A DNA stretch of 5,408 nucleotides, from assembly GCA_937127205.1 (NCBI GenBank), contig CAKZLS010000191.1, positions 1 through 5,408 on the forward strand, read 5' to 3'. This stretch comes from an uncultured Rhodospirillales bacterium. GTDB taxonomy: Bacteria > Pseudomonadota > Alphaproteobacteria > Rhodospirillales > Defluviicoccaceae. Made by a program: the position numbers and the translations under genes. Numbering within the stretch: position 1 is the stretch's first letter; every line of letters starts with the position of its first letter. Below the pieces are notes generated by a model. The model saw nothing but the letters and a program-made list of their open reading frames with translations, had not been told where the DNA came from and made no database searches. Below, one piece after another: positions 1 to 5,408 of the stretch.

Positions 1-489
1 GACATTTGGTTTCTTCCAGCGCCCACTCAACCGCTATCTAGGCAGGAGCGCGAAGATGTCTCGGCTATGTCCGTCGTCACCAAAGACGGCCAATCCGTCG
101 ATCGCAGACGCTGGAGCGATATCCACATTCGGGTCTTGAAAACAGCAGCGAGCTTCCCCGAAGTGGAACGAATCTTCGTCAATCCGGCCATCAAGCGCGA
201 ACTGTGCGCCGCGGTGGCGACGGACCGAGCGTGGCTCGCCAAGATCCGTCCCTGGTGGGGGCACAATTACCATTTTCACGTGCGCCTGGGCTGTCCCGCG
301 GGCGAAATCGAATGCCAGAAACAACATCCGGTACCCGCCGGGGATGGTTGCGACGAGAGCCTTGCGTGGTGGTTTTCCGATGCGGAGAGCATACGACTAG
401 ACAAACCCAAAACGCCGTTCAAGGCGCCGAAACGACCGGCGCTGGCCCAGTTGCCAAGTGCTTGCCGGGGTGTCCTCAACGGTCAGTGA
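1..489 (+). CDS. mepA: Penicillin-insensitive murein endopeptidase MepA, 3' part (5' end outside window)
   Basis: MepA is a periplasmic zinc peptidase of the LAS group that cleaves D-alanyl-meso-diaminopimelyl cross-links in peptidoglycan and is not blocked by penicillin. The frame is open from base 1 and gives 162 residues before TGA at 487-489. The visible part begins DIWFLP; in the family this Asp follows a His-rich stretch and is normally a zinc ligand, so residue 1 is probably that ligand. The second metal motif is clear: RPWWGHNYHFHVR, with the HxH pair at residues 91 and 93 (bases 271-279). Five cysteines at residues 69, 98, 105, 117 and 155 match the spacing of conserved disulfide cysteines in MepA, and GDGCDESLAWWF is a typical C-terminal block. 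The signal peptide and N-terminal half lie outside the window. A start at the internal ATG (67) would remove the metal-binding Asp and is not credible. It converges with aapP, 21 bases away, and has no evident functional link to it. Confidence 0.93.
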   Translation, partial: DIWFLPAPTQPLSRQEREDVSAMSVVTKDGQSVDRRRWSDIHIRVLKTAASFPEVERIFVNPAIKRELCAAVATDRAWLAKIRPWWGHNYHFHVRLGCPAGEIECQKQHPVPAGDGCDESLAWWFSDAESIRLDKPKTPFKAPKRPALAQLPSACRGVLNGQ

Positions 490-510
490 CCGGCGCCCTT
501 TGCGGCGAAA

Positions 511-1293
511 TCAATGGGTCAGGATCTGGCTCAGGAATTTCTTGGTCCGGTCGCTCTTTGGATTTTCGAAGAATTCCGATGGCGGTGCCATTTCAACGAT
601 CATGCCTTCGTCCATGAACACCATGGTGTTGCCCACGGTCTTGGCGAACCCCATCTCGTGGGTCACGCAAATCATCGTCATTCCGGCCTCCGCTAGTTCC
701 ACCATCACATCCAACACCTCCTTGATCATCTCCGGATCGAGCGCCGAGGTGGGTTCGTCGAACAGCATGATCGACGGCTTCATGCACAGCGCCCGGGCGA
801 TGGCCACGCGCTGCTGCTGACCGCCCGAGAGCTGTCCCGGGTACTTGTTGGCCTGTTCCGGGATATGGACCCGCTCGAGATATTCCATGGCGGTCTCCAC
901 CGCTTCGCGTTTCGGGTGCTTGTGAACCCAGATGGGCGATAGGGTGAGATTGTCGAGTACGGTCAGGTGGGGAAACAGATTGAACTGCTGGAACACCATG
1001 CCGACGTTGCGGCGGATCCGCTCGACGGTGCGGACATCGTTGGTCAATTCCACACCGTCGACGGTGATGCGGCCCTGCTGGTGTTCCTCCAGGCGATTGA
1101 CGCAGCGGATCATGGTGGACTTGCCCGAGCCTGACGGGCCGCAAACCACCACCCGTTCTCCGCGCATCACCGTCAGGTTGATGTCCTGAAGCACGTGAAA
1201 GGCACCGTACCATTTGTGAACGCCTTCCAACGTAATGGCCGCTTCGGTCCCGGGTTCGGGGGCGGCGGATGGTACGGATGTCCCAGCGATCAT
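511..1293 (-). CDS. aapP: General L-amino-acid ABC transporter, ATP-binding protein AapP
   Basis: This is the cytoplasmic ATPase that powers the Aap importer. The 260 residues show every nucleotide-binding motif in order: Walker A GPSGSGKST (52-60), Q-loop FQQFNLFPHL (Gln 102), signature LSGGQ (155-159), Walker B IMLFDE (175-180), D-loop SALD (183-186) and switch His 212 in THEMGFA. The motif set and length are those of polar-amino-acid ATPases (GlnQ/HisP/AapP type). It is the last gene of the operon, starting 16 bases after the aapM stop. A longer frame begins at TTG 1302, but GAGGAG (1308-1303) abuts that TTG with no spacer and sits 9 bases from ATG 1293, so the ATG is chosen. The first 18 or so residues (rich in Ala, Pro, Ser) precede the conserved fold and are variable in the family. 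No motif is damaged. Assignment to aap, rather than another amino-acid ATPase, rests on the three upstream partners. Confidence 0.95.
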   Translation of the reverse strand: MIAGTSVPSAAPEPGTEAAITLEGVHKWYGAFHVLQDINLTVMRGERVVVCGPSGSGKSTMIRCVNRLEEHQQGRITVDGVELTNDVRTVERIRRNVGMVFQQFNLFPHLTVLDNLTLSPIWVHKHPKREAVETAMEYLERVHIPEQANKYPGQLSGGQQQRVAIARALCMKPSIMLFDEPTSALDPEMIKEVLDVMVELAEAGMTMICVTHEMGFAKTVGNTMVFMDEGMIVEMAPPSEFFENPKSDRTKKFLSQILTH

Positions 1294-1302
1294 TGAGTCC
1301 AA

Positions 1303-1308
1303 CTCCTC
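1303..1308 (-). promoter_or_regulatory. Ribosome binding site of aapP
   Basis: On the minus strand GAGGAG lies just after the aapM stop codon and 9 bases before ATG 1293. It decides the start: the alternative TTG at 1302-1300 follows it immediately, leaving no spacer. Confidence 0.75.
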
Positions 1309-1309
1309 T

Positions 1310-2455
1310 TCAGCGGCGGTGACCCGTTTCCAGCCGCCGCTCCAGGTATTGGCTGTAGCGCGACATGAAAAACGAGAATACCCAGTAAATCAGTGCAGCG
1401 AACAGATAGGCCTCCACATAGAACGCGCGCCACGGCGGATCGGTCAGCGCCGTCTTGGCGGTGGTCAACAGATCGAACAACCCGATGATGATCACCAGCG
1501 AGGTGTCCTTGAACATGCTGATGAACTGGTTGACGATGGGCGGAATGGAGATCTTGAGCGCCTGCGGCAGGATGATGAAATAGGTCTTCTTCCAGTAGGT
1601 CAGGCCGAGCGCGTCGGCGGCCTCGTACTGGCCTTGCGGGATCGCCTGCAGGCCGCCGCGGATGGCTTCGGCCAGATAGGCGGCGGTAAAGATGATGATT
1701 TCCACTTGGGCGCGCAACAGCTTGTCGATGGTCATGCCTTCCGGCAGGAACAACGGGAACATGACAGAGGCCATGAACAGCACGCTGATCAGCGGCACGC
1801 CGCGAACGAACTCGATGAAGCCGATACAGACCGCGCGGATGCCGGGCATGTCGGAGCGTCTGCCCAGCGCCAGCAGAATGGCCAACGGGAATGAACAGAT
1901 GATCCCCACCACCGACAGAATGAGCGTCAGCGGCAGTCCGCCCCAGCGGGCGTTTTCCACGAAGGTCATGCCGAACACGCCGCCCCACATCAGGGTACCG
2001 CAGACCACCAGCATCGCCGCCCACAGACCCAGCAGCCACGGCCGCCAGAACTGAGGATTGCAGGACGTCGCCAGCACGGCCACGAACAGCGCCGTCGCCA
2101 GCAGCGGCCGCCAGTGCTCGTCGAACGGATAGAGACCGAACAGCATGAAGCGGTGTTTCTCGGCGATGAACGCCCAGCACGCGCCTTCGGCTGCCTTGCA
2201 AATGGCCGGGTCGCCGCCGGACCACACCGCACTCAACAACACCCAGTTGATCAGCGGCGGGATGGTTTCCCACAACAGCCAGACGCAGAGCAGCGTCAAT
2301 ATGGTATTGGGAATATTGGAAAATAGATTCTTTTTTGCCCAGTCAAAGGCCATCAGGGGGGTAGTAGCCGGCGCCTTTGGGGGCGGCAGGCTTACGTGTG
2401 TCGGCTCCTCTTCGCGCGCTGAAATTTCGCCGGGGGTTTCGGTGCGTCGGGTCAT
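1310..2455 (-). CDS. aapM: General L-amino-acid ABC transporter, permease AapM
   Basis: This is one of the two inner-membrane subunits that form the amino-acid channel. Of its 381 residues, roughly the first 40 are polar and proline-rich and should be cytoplasmic. Hydrophobic segments follow near 50-75, 117-130, 141-165, 173-198, 210-237, 250-262, 317-330 and 348-365. The permease domain occupies the C-terminal half and contains the EAA loop that docks on AapP: EAADALG at 278-284, nine residues, then I-I-L-P ending at Pro 297, an exact fit to the EAA-x3-G-x9-I-x-L-P rule. The long N-terminal region with an extra membrane segment and an extracytoplasmic insert is typical of Aap permeases and absent from shorter HisQ/HisM types. 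ATG at 2455 lies 3 bases after the aapQ stop; a G-rich run in the last aapQ codons (minus strand AAAGGGGGG) can serve as ribosome binding site and suggests translational coupling. The frame is intact. Confidence 0.94.
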   Translation of the reverse strand: MTRRTETPGEISAREEEPTHVSLPPPKAPATTPLMAFDWAKKNLFSNIPNTILTLLCVWLLWETIPPLINWVLLSAVWSGGDPAICKAAEGACWAFIAEKHRFMLFGLYPFDEHWRPLLATALFVAVLATSCNPQFWRPWLLGLWAAMLVVCGTLMWGGVFGMTFVENARWGGLPLTLILSVVGIICSFPLAILLALGRRSDMPGIRAVCIGFIEFVRGVPLISVLFMASVMFPLFLPEGMTIDKLLRAQVEIIIFTAAYLAEAIRGGLQAIPQGQYEAADALGLTYWKKTYFIILPQALKISIPPIVNQFISMFKDTSLVIIIGLFDLLTTAKTALTDPPWRAFYVEAYLFAALIYWVFSFFMSRYSQYLERRLETGHRR

Positions 2456-2458
2456 GGC

Positions 2459-3661
2459 TCAACGCCCCCCTTTCAGCTCTATGCGGCGATTGTACCAGTT
2501 CATGAATGCCGAGATGGACAGACTGACCGTCAGGTACACCAGCATAATAATGGCGACCCCCTCGATCGCCTGTCCGGTCTGATTGATGGATGTGTTGGCG
2601 ACGCTGACCAAATCCGGGTAGCCGATGGCCACGGCTAGCGACGAATTCTTCGTCAGGTTTAGGTACTGGCTGGTCAGCGGCGGAATGATCACCCGGAGCG
2701 CCTGCGGCAACAGGATCAACCGCATGACCAGCGATTTGCGAAGGCCCAGTGCGAGGCCCGCCTCGGTCTGACCATGGGAAACAGCAAGAATACCGCCACG
2801 CACGATCTCAGCGATATACGTGCCGGTGTAGAACACCAAACCGATGAGCAATGCGGCGAACTCGGGGCTCAGAGTCGCACCGCCCTGAAAATTGAAGCCC
2901 TTGAGCTCAGGCGCGTCCATGGCCGTTGGGGCGCCACCAATCAGCCAGGCCAGCAACGGCAGGCCGATAATCAGCGCGAGGCCAATCCGGAAGGAGGGAA
3001 AGATCTGGCCGGTTTGCTCCTGGCGCCTCCGCGCCCATCGAGCAATCCCCCAAGCCGCAAGAATACCGGCCGCCAGCGCCACCAGCATGGCCGTCATGGT
3101 TCCGCCCCAGTCGGGGACGGGAATACCGAAGCCGCGATTGCTGAGGAATACGCCCGTGATCGGATTGAACGCCTGGCGGGGACTAGGCAGTCCCTCGGTG
3201 ATCAGCGAGTACCAGAAGAACAGTTGCAGAAGAACGGGAACATTCCTCAGTCCTTCCACATAGAAGGTCGCGAACTTGGCGATCAACCAGTTGCTGGACA
3301 GCCTCGCGACGCCGGCGATGACGCCGATAATGGTGGCCAGAATGATGCCGATGATCGAAACTTTGAGGGTATTGAGGACCCCCACCACAAGCACCCGGAA
3401 ATAGGTGTCGGCGGGGCTGTATTCGATGGGGCTTTCGCTGACATCGAAGCCGGCTTCGCGCTCGAGAAACCCCAACCCGGTGGCGATGTCCCGGCTGGCC
3501 AAATTGGTTAGCGTGTTGTTAACGAGATACCAACCGAGCAGGAAGACGCCGCCGAGGACCAAAACCTGATAGAGAATAGCGCGGTAGCGGCGGTCGTTCC
3601 ACCACACGACCTTCGGCTGATTGCCTCGGGGTGTAGCGGCAGAGGGAGGAGTTGAGGCCAT
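2459..3661 (-). CDS. aapQ: General L-amino-acid ABC transporter, permease AapQ
   Basis: This is the second channel-forming inner-membrane subunit, partner of AapM. From ATG 3661 it has 400 residues, the size usual for AapQ. A cytoplasmic N-terminus (about 1-28) leads to a first membrane helix (29-48). The permease domain starts near 90 (LVVGVLNTLKVSIIGIILAT) and is interrupted by two further hydrophobic segments around 188-207 and 224-242, an insertion characteristic of this subfamily. The EAA loop reads EAGLALG (300-306), nine residues, then I-L-L-P to Pro 319; Gly replaces the third residue of the EAA triad, while the spacing is kept. The longest frame begins at TTG 3673 (four more residues), but GGAG at 3671-3668 touches ATG 3667 and lies 6 bases before ATG 3661, favouring the latter. 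A strong terminator stands immediately upstream, so this gene should be expressed below aapJ unless a promoter of its own exists; I see none. Confidence 0.94.
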   Translation of the reverse strand: MASTPPSAATPRGNQPKVVWWNDRRYRAILYQVLVLGGVFLLGWYLVNNTLTNLASRDIATGLGFLEREAGFDVSESPIEYSPADTYFRVLVVGVLNTLKVSIIGIILATIIGVIAGVARLSSNWLIAKFATFYVEGLRNVPVLLQLFFWYSLITEGLPSPRQAFNPITGVFLSNRGFGIPVPDWGGTMTAMLVALAAGILAAWGIARWARRRQEQTGQIFPSFRIGLALIIGLPLLAWLIGGAPTAMDAPELKGFNFQGGATLSPEFAALLIGLVFYTGTYIAEIVRGGILAVSHGQTEAGLALGLRKSLVMRLILLPQALRVIIPPLTSQYLNLTKNSSLAVAIGYPDLVSVANTSINQTGQAIEGVAIIMLVYLTVSLSISAFMNWYNRRIELKGGR

Positions 3662-3667
3662 CGCCAT

Positions 3668-3671
3668 CTCC
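3668..3671 (-). promoter_or_regulatory. Ribosome binding site of aapQ
   Basis: Minus-strand GGAG, 6 bases before ATG 3661. The other candidate starts, TTG 3673 (which overlaps this site) and ATG 3667 (no spacer), do not suit it. The site lies only a few bases beyond the T-run of the upstream terminator, so only read-through transcripts would carry it. Confidence 0.6.
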
Positions 3672-3674
3672 AAG

Positions 3675-3710
3675 AAAAAACCGCCGCTTCCAATTCCTTG
3701 GAAACGGCGG
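3675..3710 (-). terminator. Intrinsic terminator / attenuating hairpin between aapJ and aapQ
   Basis: Arms at 3681-3693 and 3698-3710 pair over 13 bases around a 4-base loop. Read as minus-strand RNA, 12 pairs are Watson-Crick and one is a G-U wobble (3687 with 3704); on the plus strand that position is a C-A mismatch, so the structure is better formed in the aap direction. The arm base is GC-only (CCGCCG/CGGCGG) and is followed on the minus strand by six T residues (3680-3675). It starts 10 bases after the aapJ stop. Such an element after a binding-protein gene normally ends most transcripts there and lets a minority continue into the permease genes, and it also protects the binding-protein mRNA 3' end. 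The partial-termination role is inference. Confidence 0.88.
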
Positions 3711-3720
3711 CGCTTTCAGA

Positions 3721-4746
3721 TTAGCGGAAGGCCGGCGAGTACATCAGCCCACCCTTTGTCCACATGGCGTTGAGGCCGCGGGGCAGTTCCAGCTTGGAGT
3801 CCATGCCCACGTTGCGCTCGTATATCTCACCGTAGTTGCCCACTTGCTTGATAATGTTGAACGCCCACGCTTCATCGAGTCCAAGGTTGGCGCCCATACC
3901 GGGGGTCGCACCCACCAGACGCTGTACGGTGGGATCCGTGCTTTTCTTCGCCTCTTCCACGTTCGCCGAGGTTACGCCTTTCTCTTCCGCTTCCATGGTC
4001 GCGAAGATGGACCACCTGACGATGTCGAACCACTGATCGTCGCCATGGCGAACGGCCGGCGCCAGCGGCTCCTTCGAGATGATCTCGGGCAGGATCACGT
4101 GATCGGCGGGATCGGGCGTATCGTTGGCGCGGATCGCCGCCAACTGTGAGGCATCAGACGTGATGGCGTCGCATCGCCCGGACAGGTACGCGGCCGTGAC
4201 CTCCTCGTACTTTTCGATCGTTACCGGCGTAAATTTCATGTTGTTGGCGCGGAAGTAGTCGGCGAGGTTGACTTCGGTGGTGGTGCCGGTCTGCACGCAG
4301 ATGGTGGCGCCTTCCAGTTCAAGCGCGCTCTTCAGGTCCAGATCCTTCTTCACCATGAACCCCTGACCGTCGTAATAGGTGGTGACGGTAAAGTTTAGGC
4401 CGTTGGCGGTGTCGCGCGAAAGTGTCCACGTGGTGTTACGCGACAGGATGTCGACTTCGCCCGATTGCAGGGCGGTCAGCCGCGCCTGGGCGCTGAGCGG
4501 AACATATTTGACCTTGGTGGCATCGCCGAAAACAGCGTCCGCGACCGCGCGGCACATGTCGATATCGAGGCCCGTCCAATTGCCCTTTTCGTCCGGCGCG
4601 CCAAACCCGTAAAGCCCGGTATGGACGCCGCAGATTACCTCGCCGCGCTCCTTCACCGCATCGAAGGTATCGCCGGCGAATGCACTGGAGATGCCGCCCA
4701 CGAGGGCCATGCCGGCCACGGCGGCAATCCGCGATAATGGTTTCAT
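3721..4746 (-). CDS. aapJ: General L-amino-acid ABC transporter, periplasmic substrate-binding protein AapJ
   Basis: AapJ is a periplasmic receptor of the family 3 solute-binding proteins (polar amino acids) that delivers L-amino acids to the AapQ/AapM/AapP complex. It has 341 residues, the family's usual size. Residues 1-24 form a signal peptide: Lys and Arg near the start, a hydrophobic core (IAAVAGMALVGG) and a signal peptidase I site SAFA before GDTFDAV. The mature N-terminus (VKERGEVICGVHTGLYGFG) and the G-x-D-I-D-M-C-R-A stretch at 59-67 are typical of lobe 1; TICVQTGTTTE (148-158) begins the second lobe, and GRCDAITSD (190-198) is the other conserved segment. Cys 150 and Cys 192 may form a disulfide. 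The frame stays open upstream to ATG 4908, but that 54-residue extension would bury the signal peptide behind a charged, non-conserved stretch; AGGGAG 8 bases before ATG 4746 confirms the shorter start. First gene of the operon. Confidence 0.95.
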   Translation of the reverse strand: MKPLSRIAAVAGMALVGGISSAFAGDTFDAVKERGEVICGVHTGLYGFGAPDEKGNWTGLDIDMCRAVADAVFGDATKVKYVPLSAQARLTALQSGEVDILSRNTTWTLSRDTANGLNFTVTTYYDGQGFMVKKDLDLKSALELEGATICVQTGTTTEVNLADYFRANNMKFTPVTIEKYEEVTAAYLSGRCDAITSDASQLAAIRANDTPDPADHVILPEIISKEPLAPAVRHGDDQWFDIVRWSIFATMEAEEKGVTSANVEEAKKSTDPTVQRLVGATPGMGANLGLDEAWAFNIIKQVGNYGEIYERNVGMDSKLELPRGLNAMWTKGGLMYSPAFR

Positions 4747-4754
4747 TGTCTTTT

Positions 4755-4760
4755 CTCCCT
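4755..4760 (-). promoter_or_regulatory. Ribosome binding site of aapJ
   Basis: Minus-strand AGGGAG, 8 bases before ATG 4746, in a purine-rich leader that also holds AGAGGAAAA further upstream. It fixes the start at the signal-peptide methionine rather than at ATG 4908. Confidence 0.8.
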
Positions 4761-4787
4761 TTGATTTTCCTCTAAGAGACGTATCCT

Positions 4788-4810
4788 GCGCGCTCTTGTG
4801 CCGGGCGCGC
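4788..4810 (-). other. Short GC-rich hairpin in the aapJ leader
   Basis: GCGCGC at 4788-4793 and again at 4805-4810 can pair (6 bp, 11-base loop) in the presumed 5' untranslated region of aapJ, about 28 bases before its ribosome binding site. No T-run follows, so it is not a terminator. A self-complementary GC hexamer twice in a GC-rich genome can arise by chance, so any function is unproven. Confidence 0.3.
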
Positions 4811-4836
4811 GATGCAAGCCGATGTCTTTGTTTTTG

Positions 4837-4885
4837 TTCCACGCCGCGCTTCGAGCATTGTGGAATAATTGCGGCATTGTGGAAT
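4837..4885. repeat. Tandem 12-base direct repeats plus an inverted partial copy upstream of aapJ
   Basis: GCATTGTGGAAT occurs exactly at 4855-4866 and 4874-4885, a period of 19 bases. The core GTGGAA also appears inverted as TTCCAC at 4837-4842, 17 bases from the first direct copy. The repeats lie in non-coding DNA 91-139 bases upstream of the aapJ start. Identical spaced copies suggest binding sites for a regulator of aapJ or of the divergent gene, but I do not recognise the motif. The repeats themselves are certain; their function is inference. Confidence 0.6.
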
Positions 4886-4974
4886 GTTTCTATCGTGCGC
4901 AGCAACACTTAATCGTCCTGCTGGCTACACGGATTTCGCTTTGTTTCCCGTATATTACTCGTTTGGGGGCAATT

Positions 4975-5001
4975 ATTATATGGGTTTTTCGCCGGTGCCA
5001 A
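4975..5001 (-). promoter_or_regulatory. Candidate housekeeping promoter for aapJ
   Basis: In an AT-rich island the minus strand reads TTGGCA (5001-4996; 5 of 6 to the -35 consensus), 15 bases, then a perfect TATAAT (4980-4975). The spacer is shorter than the usual 16-18; using AATAAT (4977-4972) as the -10 instead gives an 18-base spacer. Transcription would begin near 4965, giving a leader of roughly 220 bases that includes the direct repeats. The -35 box would overlap the bioM ribosome binding site. The long leader and odd spacing make this tentative; a closer promoter may exist. Confidence 0.3.
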
Positions 5002-5005
5002 GGAG
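5000..5005 (+). promoter_or_regulatory. Ribosome binding site of bioM-like gene
   Basis: AAGGAG ends only 2 bases before ATG 5008, an unusually tight spacing. An in-frame TTG at 4963 is the only alternative seen upstream; it has no purine-rich site before it and would add 15 residues ahead of an N-terminus that already matches the family, so ATG 5008 is kept. Confidence 0.5.
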
Positions 5006-5007
5006 CC

Positions 5008-5408
5008 ATGATCGAAGTCGTTAACGTTAGTCACCGCTTCGGTGAGAACACCGTGCTCGAGGGTATCGATCTAACCATCCGCGAACGGCGGGTTGCCATC
5101 ATCGGAAGCAACGGCTCCGGGAAAAGCACGTTCGCCCGGCTTCTCAACGGCCTGTTGATCCCCGAACAGGGAACCGTTCGTGTTGACGGAGCGGATACCC
5201 GCGACGATGCCAAGGCGGTGCGCCGAAAGGTCGGATTCGTGTTCCAGGACCCGGATGCGCAGATCGTCATGCCGCTGGTCGAAGAGGACATTGCCTTCGG
5301 TCTCAAGAACCAGAAGCTCGGCCGTCAAGAAATCGCGCGCAAAGTCGACGAAATCCTGGAGCGCTACCACCTTTCGGATCTTCGCCATCACCACACCCAC
5401 AGCCTGAG
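5008..5408 (+). CDS. bioM: Energy-coupling-factor ABC ATPase, probably BioM (biotin uptake), 5' part
   Basis: The first 133 residues of an ABC ATPase are visible, cut by the right edge. The fold starts at once (MIEVVNVSHRFG), then Walker A GSNGSGKST (33-41) and a Q-loop FQDPDAQI (Gln 80). The form FQ-D/N-PD-x-Q is diagnostic of the EcfA/CbiO/BioM ATPases of vitamin and metal importers, not of amino-acid ATPases such as AapP. The last visible residues (THSL) stand just before the expected SGG signature. The ERR motif ahead of Walker A and the LRHHHTHSL region resemble alphaproteobacterial BioM, which works with a transmembrane BioN and the biotin-binding BioY; those genes, if present, lie outside the window. 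CbiO (cobalt/nickel) is the main alternative; the ECF class is far surer than the substrate. The gene diverges from aapJ across 261 bases. Confidence 0.65.
   Translation, partial: MIEVVNVSHRFGENTVLEGIDLTIRERRVAIIGSNGSGKSTFARLLNGLLIPEQGTVRVDGADTRDDAKAVRRKVGFVFQDPDAQIVMPLVEEDIAFGLKNQKLGRQEIARKVDEILERYHLSDLRHHHTHSL

Noticed and set aside
434..496. Direct repeat GACCGGCGC at 434-442 and 488-496
   Set aside because: Nine bases of GC-rich sequence, one copy in coding DNA; expected by chance and not linked to any mobile element.
1235..1894. A 219-residue plus-strand open frame antisense to aapM
   Set aside because: Rich in His, Gln, Asp and Arg with no domain; it spans the aapP/aapM junction antisense and is a coding shadow.
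1290..2273. A 327-residue open frame on the minus strand inside aapM
   Set aside because: It is an out-of-frame shadow of aapM, rich in Arg, His and Gly as expected for a GC-rich shifted frame, with no recognisable domain; aapM in the other frame has full permease motifs.
2774..3511. A 245-residue plus-strand open frame antisense to aapQ
   Set aside because: Composition is low in hydrophobics and dominated by Gly, Asp, Gln and Arg, with no motif; it is explained as the antisense of a membrane-protein gene.
4747..4908. 54-residue N-terminal extension of aapJ to ATG 4908
   Set aside because: It would precede a normal signal peptide with a charged, unrelated stretch, and the ribosome binding site lies before ATG 4746.
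4864..4977. 9-base inverted pair AATAATTGC (4864-4872) and GCAATTATT (4969-4977)
   Set aside because: The arms are 96 bases apart in AT-rich DNA and too short to support a stable structure; noted only as possible coincidence.
4973..4982. BioR operator (TTAT-N2-ATAA type) upstream of the bioM-like gene
   Set aside because: TTATTATATG matches only the left half of the palindrome; the right half is not ATAA.
4985..5004. Sigma-54 promoter on the minus strand (TGGCAC at the -24 position)
   Set aside because: TGGCAC matches, but after the 5-base spacer the sequence is AAAAA instead of TTGC, so the essential GC of the -12 element is missing.

Overview
The window is a GC-rich bacterial chromosomal segment, most likely from an alphaproteobacterium. 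The main evidence is a complete four-gene general L-amino-acid ABC transporter in the order aapJ-aapQ-aapM-aapP. Its component sizes (about 341, 400, 381 and 260 residues) closely match the Aap system described in Rhizobium. A MepA-type murein endopeptidase and a BioM-like ATPase on either side also fit that group. The lineage call comes from recognising families, not from a database search.

Layout, left to right. Positions 1-489 (+) hold the 3' part of mepA, cut by the window edge; the first codon is probably a zinc-ligand Asp. It ends tail-to-tail, 21 bases from the aap operon. Positions 511-4746 (-) hold the operon, read right to left: aapJ (periplasmic binding protein), a strong intrinsic terminator, aapQ and aapM (membrane permeases, 3 bases apart) and aapP (ATPase, 16 bases after aapM). 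From 4747 to 5007 lies a divergent intergenic region of 261 bases. It carries an AT-rich island with a possible promoter, a pair of 12-base direct repeats with a third inverted partial copy, a short GC hairpin and the aapJ ribosome binding site. From 5008 (+) a second ABC ATPase of the energy-coupling-factor type, probably bioM for biotin uptake, begins and runs off the right edge just at its signature motif.

How it works together: AapJ captures amino acids in the periplasm, AapQ/AapM form the channel, and AapP hydrolyses ATP. The terminator between aapJ and aapQ is expected to let the binding protein be made in excess over the membrane complex, as is usual for such transporters. For aapP and aapQ, the longest reading frame starts at a TTG, but the ribosome binding sites support ATG codons 9 and 12 bases further in. 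For aapJ, a 54-residue extension is rejected in favour of the ATG before a clean signal peptide.

I see no undescribed system here. The most interesting unexplained material is in the aapJ/bioM intergenic region.
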